A DNA stretch of 64,000 nucleotides from Microbacterium sp. SLBN-146 (GCF_006715145.1 NZ_VFMR01000001.1:2418001-2482000); one strand, 5' to 3'. Shown: positions 17,696-27,192, counted from the first letter of the stretch. Program-made: numbers and translations. The notes: generated by a model not told the origin, from the letters alone.

Positions 17696-18987
17696 GGTCG
17701 ATCGGCGGGCGGAGATTCCTCCGTCACCTCACCCCGCGATCGGGCTGCGAAGGATCCGCGGCCCACCGTCACGACGACGTCGACACCTGGCGGCGCCTGC
17801 GCGGCATCCCGCACGATGACGCCATCGGCGAGGTGGGTGATCGCGTACCCGCGCGCGAGTGTCGAGGCGGGTGAGAGCGCGCGGAGCGACGCGCGCAGCT
17901 CGGACGTGCGACGAGTCTGCGACTCGAGCAGACGGTCGATGCGCTCGCGACCGCGCGCGACGCTAAGGAACACGTCGTGCGACCGGCTCGTGAGCATGGA
18001 CTCGGGGGCGCGCAGCGAGGGGCGGGAGCGCAACTGCTCGAGCTGGGCGACGTCGTGAGTCAAGCGCTGCGTCAGACGCGACGTCAGACGCGCGCGGAGC
18101 TGTCCGACGAACGCGCGCTGCTCCGCGACGTCGGGAACGATTCGTTTGGCCGCGTCGGTGGGCGTGGACGCCCGAAGGTCGGCGACGTCATCGAGCAGCG
18201 GGTGGTCGTTCTCGTGCCCGATCGCCGAGACGATCGGCGTGGATGCCGCCGCGACGGCCCGAAGCAGGCGTTCGTCGCTGAACCCCAGAAGGGTCTGGGG
18301 ATCCCCGCCGCCACGAGCGATGACGATGACGTCGACGTCCGGGTCCGCATCGAGTGCTTTGAGCGCCGCGATCGTCTCGGGCACGCAGCGGTCGCCCTGG
18401 ACGGCGGCGTGCTTCGTGCGGAACCGCACGTGCGGCCAGCGGAGTTCGGCGTTGCGATGGACGTCCTTCTCGGCGTCCGAGTTCTCGCCGGTGATGAGCC
18501 CGACGAGGTGCGGGAGGAACGGAATCGGCTTCTTGCGGCGCGGATCGAAGAGGCCTTCGCTGCGCAGCTGCGCGCGCAACCGCTCGAGCTTCTCGAGCTG
18601 ATCGCCGAGGCCGACATGGCGCATCGCCGAGACCGAGAAGCTGAAGTCGCCCGTCTTGACGAAGTAGTCGGCCTTGACGCACGCGATGACGTGATCGCCC
18701 ACACGGAGGTCGTCTGGCAGCCGTTCGCGCGTCGAGGACCACAGTCGGAACGAGATGGCCGAATCGGTCGCGAGGTCCTTGACGCGCCCGAAGACGTTGC
18801 CGCCGCGGAGATTCCACGACGTGATCTCACCCTCGACCCACACGGACCCCCAGTTCTGAACGAACCCGCGGATCGTGTCGTTGAGCCTCGCCACCGACGT
18901 CGGTGCATCGGATCGAGAATCCCGCGGATGCACGGAATCCGGGGGTGGAGCCTCGCCCGGAACCGGGGCCGGCTGGAACGTCGTCAT
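17692..18987 (-). CDS. xseA: Exodeoxyribonuclease VII large subunit
   Basis: This 431-residue catalytic subunit of ExoVII has an OB-fold domain (about 30-125; [19 protein letters not shown]), the nuclease core ([12 protein letters not shown], then [20 protein letters not shown] and [27 protein letters not shown]), and a C-terminal coiled coil that binds XseB. The ATG has GAGAGGA five bases upstream. It is divergent from ispH, with 79 bases shared between their promoters. Role: ssDNA processing in mismatch and recombinational repair. Confidence 0.95.
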   Translation of the reverse strand: MTTFQPAPVPGEAPPPDSVHPRDSRSDAPTSVARLNDTIRGFVQNWGSVWVEGEITSWNLRGGNVFGRVKDLATDSAISFRLWSSTRERLPDDLRVGDHVIACVKADYFVKTGDFSFSVSAMRHVGLGDQLEKLERLRAQLRSEGLFDPRRKKPIPFLPHLVGLITGENSDAEKDVHRNAELRWPHVRFRTKHAAVQGDRCVPETIAALKALDADPDVDVIVIARGGGDPQTLLGFSDERLLRAVAAASTPIVSAIGHENDHPLLDDVADLRASTPTDAAKRIVPDVAEQRAFVGQLRARLTSRLTQRLTHDVAQLEQLRSRPSLRAPESMLTSRSHDVFLSVARGRERIDRLLESQTRRTSELRASLRALSPASTLARGYAITHLADGVIVRDAAQAPPGVDVVVTVGRGSFAARSRGEVTEESPPADRP

Positions 18988-19053
18988 GCAGTCCTCTCGA
19001 TGCGGCGCGCCGATACGCGTCGCCGGCTCGGCCTTCGCTCAGGCCCGCGCCCA

Positions 19054-19059
19054 TAGAAT
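19054..19059 (+). promoter_or_regulatory. -10 box of leaderless promoter for ispH
   Basis: TAGAAT begins 13 bases before the GTG at 19067. This spacing selects the GTG over the ATG 11 codons further in. Confidence 0.65.
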
Positions 19060-19066
19060 CGGGGAT

Positions 19067-20140
19067 GTGAGCCTCGCGTCTGCAACCCCTGCTGTCCGCA
19101 TGCCCATGCCCCGCGTGCCGCGGCGGCGTGAGCGACTCCAGGATATCCCGGTGCAGGGACACAAGCGGGTGCTCCTGGCAGCCCCCCGCGGCTACTGCGC
19201 GGGCGTCGACCGCGCCGTCATCGCGGTCGAGAAGGCACTCGAGCGCTTCGGCGCCCCCGTGTATGTGCGCAAGCAGATCGTCCACAACATCCACGTCGTG
19301 ACGGAGCTCGAGCAGAAGGGCGCCATCTTCGTCGAGGAGGTCGACGAGGTTCCTGAGGGCGCACACGTCGTCTTCAGTGCCCACGGGGTCTCGCCGGCAG
19401 TCGTCAACGCGGCATCCGATCGAGGACTCCTCGCGATCGACGCGACGTGCCCGCTCGTCACGAAGGTCCACCGCGAAGCCGTGCGCTTCGCCAAGAGCGA
19501 CTACGAGATCCTCCTCATCGGCCACGAGGGCCACGAAGAAGTCGAGGGCACTGCGGGAGAAGCTCCCGATCACGTCACGGTCGTCAACTCGCCCGACGAC
19601 GCCGACCGCGTCGAGGTGAGAGACCCGTCGAAGGTCGTCTGGCTCTCGCAGACGACGCTCTCGGTCGACGAGACCATGGAGACGGTGCGTCGACTGCGCG
19701 TGCGGTTCCCCGAGCTCCAGGATCCGCCCTCGGACGACATCTGCTACGCGACGCAGAATCGCCAGGTCGCGATCAAGAAGGTCGCGAAGGGCGCAGATCT
19801 CGTCATCGTCGTCGGCTCGGCCAACTCGTCGAACAGCGTGCGGCTCGTCGAGGTGGCGCTCGAGTACGGGGCGAAGGCCGCGTACCGCGTGGACTACGCC
19901 GACGAGGTCGAGCAGGCCTGGCTCGACGGTGTCGAGACCGTAGGCGTCACGAGCGGTGCGTCGGTGCCCGAGGTGCTCGTGCAGGAAGTGCTCGAAGAGC
20001 TCGCCGGTGCCGGGTACCGCGACATCGAAGAAGTGCGGACGGCCGAGGAAGACCTGCTGTTCTCGCTCCCGAAGGAACTCCGCCACGATGCCGCGGGCAA
20101 TCGCGACGATCGCGCGATGGGCGGGCGCGGCCGCGTATGA
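19067..20140 (+). CDS. ispH: 4-hydroxy-3-methylbut-2-enyl diphosphate reductase
   Basis: IspH carries out the last step of the MEP isoprenoid pathway, reducing HMBPP to IPP and DMAPP with a [4Fe-4S] cluster. The three cluster cysteines are visible in [23 protein letters not shown] and [11 protein letters not shown], with the HGVSP and TLSVDET blocks. The protein is 357 residues from GTG 19067. The ATG overlap with the next gene predicts co-transcription. It corresponds to Rv1110 in the mycobacterial order. Confidence 0.95.
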   Translation: MSLASATPAVRMPMPRVPRRRERLQDIPVQGHKRVLLAAPRGYCAGVDRAVIAVEKALERFGAPVYVRKQIVHNIHVVTELEQKGAIFVEEVDEVPEGAHVVFSAHGVSPAVVNAASDRGLLAIDATCPLVTKVHREAVRFAKSDYEILLIGHEGHEEVEGTAGEAPDHVTVVNSPDDADRVEVRDPSKVVWLSQTTLSVDETMETVRRLRVRFPELQDPPSDDICYATQNRQVAIKKVAKGADLVIVVGSANSSNSVRLVEVALEYGAKAAYRVDYADEVEQAWLDGVETVGVTSGASVPEVLVQEVLEELAGAGYRDIEEVRTAEEDLLFSLPKELRHDAAGNRDDRAMGGRGRV

Positions 20141-20727
20141 GCGGAGACTATGCGCCCGAGATCGGGCCCGACGGGCGTGAGCGCCCGCGATTCGGCGAAT
20201 ACGCCACTCCGGAGGAGCAGCGCTCCCGGATCCAGCAGCCGGATGTGACCGAGGCGCTTTCGACGGGATCTGCGCCCGTCGATCAGGTCGTCGACACGCC
20301 CGTCGACGCGACGCCGGAAACCCCCGCTCCCGTCGCGGCATCGGCAACGCCTCGCCCGGTTTCAGCGGTGAATCGTCTCGCGACGATCGTGCTCCTCGCC
20401 TTCGGTGCGGCCAACGTGCTGTTCTCACTCTTCAGCTACCTCAACCTGGCGCCCGCGATCGAGCGATCGATGGACGTCCTGGGCGTGCCGGGTGAATTCA
20501 CGAGCTTCGACGCAGCGCGTACGTGGGGGATCGTCGCGGCGATCGTGCTGCTCGCCGGCTATGTCGTCACCGCCGTCATCACGTGGCGCGTCCTGAAAGC
20601 CGGGCGCGTCTCCTGGTGGATCCCGCTCGTCGGCGCCGTCGTGACCTTCATCGCCGTGAGCTTCTGCATCGCGGTGCCGCTCATGGGGGATCCCGCTTTC
20701 ATCGACTTCGTGTCTTCGGGCGCCTGA
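20137..20727 (+). CDS. Hypothetical membrane protein (DUF6264-like)
   Basis: This 196-residue protein overlaps the ispH stop by four bases. The N-terminal 75 residues are hydrophilic and Pro/Thr-rich; three to four TM helices follow (about 78-100, 125-147, 154-182). From memory it resembles the actinobacterial DUF6264 group, not verifiable here. Function unknown; the ispH linkage is positional only. Confidence 0.65.
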   Translation: MSGDYAPEIGPDGRERPRFGEYATPEEQRSRIQQPDVTEALSTGSAPVDQVVDTPVDATPETPAPVAASATPRPVSAVNRLATIVLLAFGAANVLFSLFSYLNLAPAIERSMDVLGVPGEFTSFDAARTWGIVAAIVLLAGYVVTAVITWRVLKAGRVSWWIPLVGAVVTFIAVSFCIAVPLMGDPAFIDFVSSGA

Positions 20728-20737
20728 ACGGCTCTCG

Positions 20738-20743
20738 TAGGAT
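20738..20743 (+). promoter_or_regulatory. -10 box of leaderless promoter for the MOSC gene
   Basis: TAGGAT begins 12 bases before the ATG at 20750, so the promoter of the frameshifted gene still looks intact. Confidence 0.6.
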
Positions 20744-20749
20744 GACGGG

Positions 20750-21302
20750 ATGCCGCGTCTGCTCGCCATCTGCGCCGTCCACCGACTGAGGTCGGACGCG
20801 GGCCCCGTCGGCGTCACCGCCATCGACAAGAGGCGCATCGATGGCGAGGCGAAGATCGGCGCCTACGGCGTCCGCACCGACGTCCAGGCCGACCGTCAGC
20901 ATCACGGCGGTCTCGACAAGGCGTTGTACGCGTATGCCGCGGAGGATGCGGCGTACTGGGAACACGAGCTCGGCCGTGAGCTGCCGCCCGGGTTCTTCGG
21001 TGAGAACCTTCGCACGGAAGGCATCGACGTCAACGCCGCCCTCATCGGCGAGCGCTGGAGGATCGGCGAGCGCGTGGAGGTCGAGGTGACGATGCCGCGG
21101 ACACCATGCCAGACCTTCGCCCGGTGGGTGGGTGGGTGGCGACGACGAACGGGGCTGGGTGCGCCGCTTCTCCGATGAGCGGCGACTCGGACCCTACCTG
21201 CGCGTCGTCGTCAAGGGGCGCGTGTGCGAGGGCGACGAGATCACCGTCATCCATCGTCCCGAGGGCGCCCCGACGATCCTGGACGTCTATCGGGGTCCGT
21301 GA
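20750..21302 (+). pseudogene. MOSC domain protein (YiiM-like), frameshifted
   Basis: The frame from ATG 20750 encodes a clear MOSC protein: KRRIDGEAKIGAYGVRTDVQ, then GENLRTEGIDVNAALIGERW and the conserved Cys in TPCQTFARWVG. It then reads into an unrelated tail and stops at 21178. The genuine C-terminus (DDERGWVRRFSDERRLGPYL and onward, ending TILDVYRGP) continues in another frame from 21138 to the TGA at 21300-21302. The switch falls inside a TGGG tandem repeat; one repeat unit fewer restores a single frame of about 183 codons. Either a real mutation, a switchable gene, or an assembly error. MOSC proteins bind sulfur-carrier or molybdenum-cofactor-like ligands. Confidence 0.85.
21125..21139 (+). 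repeat. TGGG tetranucleotide repeat causing the frameshift
   Basis: Three full TGGG units plus TGG inside the MOSC coding region. Unit number sets the reading frame, as in slipped-strand contingency loci. Confidence 0.85.
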
Positions 21303-21330
21303 GTCCTGTCCCGGTTGCCGTGAGACGACG

Positions 21331-21363
21331 GATGCCCCGACCCGGCGATGGGTCGAGGCATCC
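21331..21363 (-). terminator. Hairpin after fba, possibly bidirectional
   Basis: GATGCC-C-CGACCC pairs with GGGTCG-A-GGCATC (one internal mismatch, 6-base loop) 13 bases beyond the fba stop and 28 bases beyond the MOSC stop. No U-tract. Confidence 0.6.
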
Positions 21364-21375
21364 GGGAGTCGAACG

Positions 21376-22404
21376 TCAGGACGTGCTCTGGCCGTAGGAG
21401 CCGAGCTGCTTCGTCGCCGCGACGACGCGCGCCGCCATCGCCGACTCGGCGATCTTGCCCCATGCGCGCGGGTCGTAGGCCTTCTTGTTGCCGACCTCGC
21501 CGTCGACCTTCAGGACGCCGTCGTAGTTCGAGAACATGAAGCCCGCGACCGAGCGGGTGAAGGCGTACTGCGTGTCGGTGTCGATGTTCATCTTCACGAC
21601 GCCGTTGGCGACCGCCTCGGCGATCTCGGCATCGGTCGAGCCGCTGCCGCCGTGGAAGACGAGGTCGAGAGGCTTCGCGCCGGTGCCGAACTGTGCCGCG
21701 ATGCCCTTCTGGATCTCGCCGAGCAGTTCGGGCTTGAGCTTGACGTTGCCGGGCTTGTAGACGCCGTGGACGTTGCCGAACGTGAGAGCCGCGATCCAGC
21801 GACCGTGGTCGCCGAGACCCAGAGCCTCGACCACCTGCGCGACGTCTGCCGTGGTCGTGTAGAGCGCATCGTTCGAGCCCTCGTGCTGCACGCCGTCTTC
21901 TTCGCCGCCCACGACACCGATCTCGACCTCGAGGATCGCGTTGATCGCCTTGAGGCGGGGGAGGAGCTCCTTGGCGATCTCGATGTTCTCCGCCAGCGGG
22001 ACGGCGGAGCCATCCCACATGTGGGACTGGAAGATCGGGTTTCCACCGTCGGCGACGACGGCTTCCGAGGCGGCGATGAGCGGCAGCACGAAGTCATCGA
22101 GAGCCGGCTTCGGGCAGTGGTCGGTGTGAAGTGCGACGGTGATGGGGTAGTTCTTGGCGACTTCGTGGACGAAGGCGGCGAAGGCGAGGGCACCCGTCGA
22201 GCGGCCCTTGACGGTGTGGCCGGCGAAGTAGTCGGCTCCACCCGTCGTCACCTGGAGGATCCCGTCGGAGCCGGCTTCGGTGAGTCCCTGGAGGACAGCA
22301 TTGACGGACTGCGAGCTGGCCGCGTTGATGGCCGGGTACGCGAATCCGCCCGCCTTCGCGCGGTCCAGCATCTCGGCGTACTGCTCAGGGGTGGCGACGG
22401 GCAT
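21376..22404 (-). CDS. fbaA: Class II fructose-bisphosphate aldolase
   Basis: This 342-residue zinc aldolase cleaves fructose-1,6-bisphosphate to DHAP and glyceraldehyde-3-phosphate. Class II signatures: HTDHCPKP (zinc His), EIGVVGGEEDGV, GNVHGVY, and LVFHGGSGS. The ATG at 22404 is chosen because GAAGGAG lies seven bases upstream; an in-frame ATG nine codons earlier lacks this. It is divergent from the FadR gene. Length and motifs are those of the housekeeping enzyme, not of a tetronate-specific aldolase. Confidence 0.95.
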   Translation of the reverse strand: MPVATPEQYAEMLDRAKAGGFAYPAINAASSQSVNAVLQGLTEAGSDGILQVTTGGADYFAGHTVKGRSTGALAFAAFVHEVAKNYPITVALHTDHCPKPALDDFVLPLIAASEAVVADGGNPIFQSHMWDGSAVPLAENIEIAKELLPRLKAINAILEVEIGVVGGEEDGVQHEGSNDALYTTTADVAQVVEALGLGDHGRWIAALTFGNVHGVYKPGNVKLKPELLGEIQKGIAAQFGTGAKPLDLVFHGGSGSTDAEIAEAVANGVVKMNIDTDTQYAFTRSVAGFMFSNYDGVLKVDGEVGNKKAYDPRAWGKIAESAMAARVVAATKQLGSYGQSTS

Positions 22405-22488
22405 GTGTGCTCCTTCGAAGATGTGGGCCAACTCGCACGAGTCTATCGATGCACGTCCCCCGTCCGGGGACGGGTCCGCGTCCTCCGT

Positions 22489-22494
22489 TAGGCT
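22489..22494 (+). promoter_or_regulatory. -10 box upstream of the FadR-family gene
   Basis: TAGGCT lies 38 bases before the ATG at 22527, giving a short leader that carries AGAGGAGA. This gene is therefore leadered, unlike many neighbours. Confidence 0.5.
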
Positions 22495-22526
22495 ACCGAC
22501 GACCGCGAGACGAGAGGAGATCGGCG

Positions 22527-23234
22527 ATGGCTCGCAAGTCCCTCGTGTCCCTCGTGGCCGACGAACTGCTCGATCGCATCATCGCGGGGGAGAGCCCGGT
22601 GGGTGCGCCCCTGCCGAGCGAAGCCGAGATCGGCGAGTCCTACGACGTCAGCCGCGTCACGGTGCGGGAGGCCCTGCGGGTCCTGTCCACCCAAGGGATC
22701 ATCCGCGTCACATCGGGAATCGGGTCGCTCGTCGCTCCTCTCGATGAGTGGCAGTCCCTTAACGCGATCCTGAGATACCGCTCGGCGCGCGGCGACGACG
22801 GCGAAGTCGCGGAGCAACTCATCGCCGTCCGCCGGATGTTCGAGACAGAGGCCGCCGCGCTGGCGGCCACGAGGCTCACGCCGGACGCACTCGCCGAACT
22901 GCAGCGCTGCATCGACGCGATGACGCGGGCTGCCGATGCCGGCGAAGTGGACGGGTTCGTCGAGGCGGATCTCCGTTTCCACGATGTGATTCTCCGCGGA
23001 TCTGAGAACGTCTTCCTCGCTGCCCTCTTCGAGCCGCTGACGAGAGTTCTCGCCGAGCGGCGCGCCCAGACTTCTCGCGTCCCCGAGATCCAGAGACATG
23101 CCATCGCCGAACACACGTCGATCCTCGCAGCGCTCCGCGAGGGCGACGCGAGTCGGGCGCGTGCGGCCATGGATCACCACATGCAGCAGACGCTGGACGA
23201 CCTGCACACGTACGTGCTCTCGCGCCCCAGCTGA
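22527..23234 (+). CDS. FadR-subfamily GntR transcriptional regulator
   Basis: This 235-residue protein has an N-terminal winged helix (about 5-70; LPSEAEIGESYDVSRVTVREALRVLSTQG) and a C-terminal FCD effector domain (about 95-225) with the metal-ligand pattern FVEADLRFHDVIL and later His residues (EHTSILAALREGD, MDHHMQ). It is preceded by GAGGAG. It lies immediately upstream of the four-carbon acid-sugar operon, whose promoter carries nested palindromes, so it is probably that operon's repressor with a sugar-acid ligand. Confidence 0.88.
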   Translation: MARKSLVSLVADELLDRIIAGESPVGAPLPSEAEIGESYDVSRVTVREALRVLSTQGIIRVTSGIGSLVAPLDEWQSLNAILRYRSARGDDGEVAEQLIAVRRMFETEAAALAATRLTPDALAELQRCIDAMTRAADAGEVDGFVEADLRFHDVILRGSENVFLAALFEPLTRVLAERRAQTSRVPEIQRHAIAEHTSILAALREGDASRARAAMDHHMQQTLDDLHTYVLSRPS

Positions 23235-23252
23235 CATCCGTCACACCGACCG

Positions 23253-23303
23253 TTGACACGGGGTCTTTCGCGATCTAACCTGTATGACACCTGACAACAG
23301 GTG
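23253..23303 (+). promoter_or_regulatory. Sigma-70-type promoter with nested palindromic operator
   Basis: TTGACA (23253-23258), a 17-base spacer and TAACCT (23276-23281) form a near-consensus promoter. Just downstream, over the predicted start of transcription, CACCTG-ACAA-CAGGTG (23288-23303) is a perfect palindrome, nested with ACCTGT...ACAGGT (23278-23283 and 23297-23302). Ideal geometry for repression by the adjacent FadR-family protein. Confidence 0.7.
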
Positions 23304-23337
23304 CCTGATGAAGATGGTGCCGACAACGGAGTTGCTC

Positions 23338-24789
23338 ATGAATCTCGCTGCGATGCTCGATCGTTTCCCCGCATCTCGCGGCGTCGACCCCGCGGTGATC
23401 GCCGACCGCGTCAACCGCGCGCATCGAGTGCTCATCGTTCTCGACGACGACCCGACCGGGACGCAGTCGGTCGCCGACCTGCCCGTGCTGGCGAAGTGGG
23501 AGGTCGCCGACTTCGAATGGGCTCTCGACACGGGGGCGCCTGCCGTCTACGTTCTGACGAACTCGCGCAGCGTCGACCCCGCGACGGCGGCGCGCATCAA
23601 CCGCGAAGTCGTCTGGGCAGCTGTCGCAGCGGCTCGCGCACGCGGCATCCGCCCCGTCTTCGCGAGCCGCAGCGACTCGACGCTGCGGGGTCACTTCCCT
23701 CTCGAGCCCGACACCATCGCGGCGTCCCTCGCCGCGTTGGGCGAACCCGAGGTGGACGGGGTCGTGCTCGTCCCGGCGTTCCCCGATGCGGGCAGGGTGA
23801 CGATCGGCGGTGTCCACGGGATGGTCGACGGCGACACCTTCACGCCGGTGGGGGAGACGGAGTTCGCCCGTGACTCCACCTTCGGCTACGCCTCGTCGCG
23901 GATGTCGGAGTGGGTCGAAGAGAAGAGCGAGGGAAGGATCGCCGCCGCGGATGTCGTGGAGATCACGCTCGACGTCATCCGCACCGGAGCCGAGGCCGTG
24001 GCGGAAGCGTTGACGACGGCCCGCCCGGGGAGTGTCTTCACGGTCGACGCCGTCAACGAAGACGACCTGAGGCAGCTCGCGCTCGGACTCGAGTTGGCCG
24101 AGGCGGCCGGTCGCACCTACATCTACCGGGTAGGACCCCCGTTCGTGCGAGCCCGGATCGGGCAGGCGCCGCGTTCGCCGCTCGACGTCTCTTCGCGGTC
24201 GGCCGACTCCGATGGCCGTGCTCCGGGCGGGCTCATCGTCGTCGGCTCGCACGTCGGCGTCACCAGTCGCCAGCTCGCCGATCTGACCGCTCGGCATCCC
24301 GCGGCGCTCGTCGTCGAGATCGATGTCCCCGCCCTCCTGGACCCCGAGACCGGGACCTCTCCCGTCGACGACGCCGTGATGCTCGTCGTCGAGGGGCTCG
24401 CGAGCGGGGACGTCATCCTCCACTCGAGCAGGACACTCATCCGCACCGACGACCCCGAGGAGAGTCTCGCGATCTCCCGCACCGTCTCGGATGCGCTCGT
24501 CGCCGTCGTCCGCCGCACGATCGCCGAACGGACACCGCACTTCGTCATCGCGAAGGGCGGAATCACATCGAGTGATGTCGCGAGCCGCGGACTCTCCATC
24601 CGTCGCGCGATGGTCCGCGGATCCCTCTTTCCCGGCATCGTCTCCGTGTGGGAACCCGCCGACGGTCCCGCCACCGGCATCCCGTACATCGTCTTCGCAG
24701 GCAACGTCGGAACCGACACGACCCTCACCGAGGCCGTCGAGAAGCTCTCGGCCCACGCCCGCACCTCCGTCGCTCGGGACCGAGCATGA
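23338..24789 (+). CDS. Four-carbon acid sugar kinase (DUF1537 family)
   Basis: This 483-residue kinase belongs to the DUF1537 family, which phosphorylates four-carbon acid sugars such as erythronate or threonate (OtnK/DenK). N-terminal substrate domain: VLDDDPTGTQSV (about 37-48) and SRSDSTLRGHFP; C-terminal nucleotide domain: FVIAKGGITSSDVA and the LFPGIVSVWEP block. I place the start at ATG 23338 (GGAG upstream), because an in-frame ATG at 23284 falls inside the operator. It overlaps the next gene's possible first ATG. Confidence 0.88.
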   Translation: MNLAAMLDRFPASRGVDPAVIADRVNRAHRVLIVLDDDPTGTQSVADLPVLAKWEVADFEWALDTGAPAVYVLTNSRSVDPATAARINREVVWAAVAAARARGIRPVFASRSDSTLRGHFPLEPDTIAASLAALGEPEVDGVVLVPAFPDAGRVTIGGVHGMVDGDTFTPVGETEFARDSTFGYASSRMSEWVEEKSEGRIAAADVVEITLDVIRTGAEAVAEALTTARPGSVFTVDAVNEDDLRQLALGLELAEAAGRTYIYRVGPPFVRARIGQAPRSPLDVSSRSADSDGRAPGGLIVVGSHVGVTSRQLADLTARHPAALVVEIDVPALLDPETGTSPVDDAVMLVVEGLASGDVILHSSRTLIRTDDPEESLAISRTVSDALVAVVRRTIAERTPHFVIAKGGITSSDVASRGLSIRRAMVRGSLFPGIVSVWEPADGPATGIPYIVFAGNVGTDTTLTEAVEKLSAHARTSVARDRA

Positions 24790-24803
24790 CCGAAAGGCAC
24801 CGC

Positions 24804-25700
24804 ATGACCACCCCTACCGTCGCCGTCCTGGGACTCGGCGCCATGGGCCTGCCCATGGCTTCGCGCCTCGCCGAGGATCTCGTCGTCCGCGGCTTCGACA
24901 TCGCTCCCGCTCGTCTTGCGCTCGCCGAAGAGGCGGGAGTCATCAGAGCCGAGAGCGCGCAGCAGGCCGTGCGAGGTGCGCAGGCCGTGCTCCTCGCCGT
25001 GCGCGACTCGGCGCAGCTCGCGGACGTCCTGTTCGGTGAGACAGGCATCGTTGCGGATCTCGACGCCGGCTCGATCGTGATCCTGACCAGCACGGTCGGT
25101 ACCGATGGGCTCGCCGACATCGTGGCGCGCCTGGCCGAGCACGCGATCGACCTCGTCGATGCGCCGCTATCGGGCGGCCCGGTTCGTGCAGGGGCGGGCG
25201 ATCTGCTCATCGTCGTCGGCGCGACTCCCGACGCGCGTGAGAAGGCGTGGCCGATCCTCGAACGCCTCGCGTCGACCCTGACGGTCGTCGGCGATCGGCC
25301 CGGTGACGGGCAAGCGCTCAAGACCGTCAACCAGCTCTTGTGCGGAGTCCACATCGCGGCCGCCGCCGAAGCTCTCGCGCTCGCCGACGCTCTCGGCCTC
25401 GATCCCGAACGCACCCTGGAGGCGCTCGGGGCCGGCGCCGCGGCATCCTTCATGCTGGCCAATCGCGGTCCGCGGTCTCTGCAGGCCTACGACGAAGGCG
25501 GAGCCGAGGTGCTCAGCCGCCTCGACATCTTCGTGAAGGACATGGGCATCGTGTCGAAGGCCGCGCGCGCCGCTCACCTGGCAACCCCGCTCGCTGCGGC
25601 CGCCGAACAGCTTTACCTCCTCGGAGAGGCGCAGGGACTCGGTGAGAGCGACGATTCCGCTGTCATCCGCGTCATCGCCCCCGAACGTCGTTCCCGCTGA
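24804..25700 (+). CDS. NAD(P)-dependent beta-hydroxyacid dehydrogenase
   Basis: This 298-residue protein is of the 3-hydroxyisobutyrate dehydrogenase family. Rossmann motif VLGLGAMGLPMASRLA at the N-terminus, substrate loop DAPLSGGPVRAGAGDL (about 117-132), and the catalytic Lys in ALKTVNQLL (about 171). The ATG at 24804 has GAAAGG upstream and is preferred to an ATG overlapping the kinase stop. With the kinase it probably forms a pathway that oxidises and phosphorylates four-carbon acid sugars (LtnD/DenD-like). Confidence 0.88.
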   Translation: MTTPTVAVLGLGAMGLPMASRLAEDLVVRGFDIAPARLALAEEAGVIRAESAQQAVRGAQAVLLAVRDSAQLADVLFGETGIVADLDAGSIVILTSTVGTDGLADIVARLAEHAIDLVDAPLSGGPVRAGAGDLLIVVGATPDAREKAWPILERLASTLTVVGDRPGDGQALKTVNQLLCGVHIAAAAEALALADALGLDPERTLEALGAGAAASFMLANRGPRSLQAYDEGGAEVLSRLDIFVKDMGIVSKAARAAHLATPLAAAAEQLYLLGEAQGLGESDDSAVIRVIAPERRSR

Positions 25701-25737
25701 TCCCCTCACCCCCTCATCGCTGTCGAAGGAGACACTC

Positions 25738-27192
25738 ATGCCGGTCCCGATTCTGCTCGCCATCGGAGTGGGAGGAATCCTCCTCCTGCTTCTGCTCATC
25801 GTCCGATTCAAGGTCAACGCATTCCTGGCTCTGCTCATCACGAGCATCCTCGTCGGGCTGGCCGCGGGAATCCCGCTGGCAACCGTCCCCGCGACCGATG
25901 ACGCGCCCGAAAGGCTCGGCATCATCCCGGCGATCATCGCGGGAATGGGGGGAACGCTCGGCTCGGTCGCCATTCTCGTGGCGCTCGGCTCGATGCTGGG
26001 GCGCATCATCGAGCTGTCGGGCGGAGCGTCGAGCCTCGCGGGGCGCTTCACCAAGCTCTTGGGGCCCCGTCGTGTCTCCGGCGCGTTGACCGCAGCGGCG
26101 CTCATCCTCGCAATTCCGGTCTTCTTCGACGTCGGATTCATCATCCTCGTTCCGATCATCTATGGCTTCAGCCACGCTGCGGGGCTCAATCCCGTGAAGT
26201 TCGGACTCCCGGTCGCGGGCATCATGCTCGCCGTCCACGTCGCCGTCCCGCCGCACCCCGGCATCGTCGGAGGTGCTGCTCTGCTCGGAGCCGACGTCGG
26301 CATGCTCACACTGCTGGGCATCGCGATCGCACTTCCGCTCGGTGTCCTGTCCCACTTCGTCTCGAAGTGGCTCAACCGTCGCGACTTCCCGATGCTCGCC
26401 TCCACGAAGGTCATGTTCGACGACTTCGGTGGAGGGAACGACACAGGTCGCGAAGGAGTCGGACCGGGCACGACGATGACCGGAACGATGACGCGGACCG
26501 AGGCGCCGCCGTCGGCGGGCATGATCCTCACGCTCATCCTGACGCCGCTCGTCATGATCGGCGCGGGGACGACGGGCGCCGCCCTGCTTCCCGCGGGCAA
26601 CGCCGTGCGCGACATCCTCGGCTTCATCGGCGCCCCGATCTTCGCGCTTCTCGTGACCGTGCTCCTGGCCGCCTTCTTCCTCGGAGTGCGTCGCGGATGG
26701 TCGGGCGCGCATGTCTCCGACGTCTTCGAGTCGGCACTGCCGCCCGCTGCGATCGTCATCCTCGTCACGGGCGCAGGCGGCGCGTTCGCTCGCATCCTGA
26801 CCGAATCGGGTATCGGCTCGGCGCTTGCAGGCACGCTCCTGTCGACGGGGCTCCCGATCATCGTGCTCGCCTTCGTCGTCGCCCTCGCGCTCCGCGCCGC
26901 CCAGGGCTCCGCGACCGTGGCGATCCTCACGACCGCGGGCTTGCTCGCCGAGGCCGTCACGTCGGGCGGGTACACCCCCATCCAGGTCGTCGTCATCGCC
27001 TTGGCGATCGCCTTCGGTGCGCTGGGACTGTCCCACGTCAACGACTCGGGCTTCTGGGTCGTGACGCGCTACCTCGGCCTCGGAGTGGCCGACGGACTGC
27101 GCACGTGGACCGTTCTCACCACGACGCTCGGTGTCGCCGGCTTCGCCGTGACGTCGGTCGTGTGGCTCCTGGTCGGCGGGATGTCGGCGTGA
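25738..27192 (+). CDS. GntP-family sugar-acid permease
   Basis: This 484-residue membrane protein has about 12-14 TM helices and belongs to the gluconate/GntP (ion transporter) superfamily. Family segments: GSMLGRIIELSGGA, VFFDVGFIILVPIIY, VHVAVPPHPGIVGG and HVNDSGFWVV near the C-terminus. A charged, Thr/Gly-rich loop (about 225-260) divides it. The ATG follows GAAGGAG. It likely imports the sugar acid used by the kinase and dehydrogenase; proton symport is inferred from the family. Confidence 0.9.
   Translation: MPVPILLAIGVGGILLLLLLIVRFKVNAFLALLITSILVGLAAGIPLATVPATDDAPERLGIIPAIIAGMGGTLGSVAILVALGSMLGRIIELSGGASSLAGRFTKLLGPRRVSGALTAAALILAIPVFFDVGFIILVPIIYGFSHAAGLNPVKFGLPVAGIMLAVHVAVPPHPGIVGGAALLGADVGMLTLLGIAIALPLGVLSHFVSKWLNRRDFPMLASTKVMFDDFGGGNDTGREGVGPGTTMTGTMTRTEAPPSAGMILTLILTPLVMIGAGTTGAALLPAGNAVRDILGFIGAPIFALLVTVLLAAFFLGVRRGWSGAHVSDVFESALPPAAIVILVTGAGGAFARILTESGIGSALAGTLLSTGLPIIVLAFVVALALRAAQGSATVAILTTAGLLAEAVTSGGYTPIQVVVIALAIAFGALGLSHVNDSGFWVVTRYLGLGVADGLRTWTVLTTTLGVAGFAVTSVVWLLVGGMSA

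Noticed and set aside
23284..23337. Earlier ATG for the four-carbon acid-sugar kinase
   Set aside because: It lies inside the operator palindrome and next to the predicted transcription start, and it lacks a ribosome binding site; the ATG at 23338 has GGAG.
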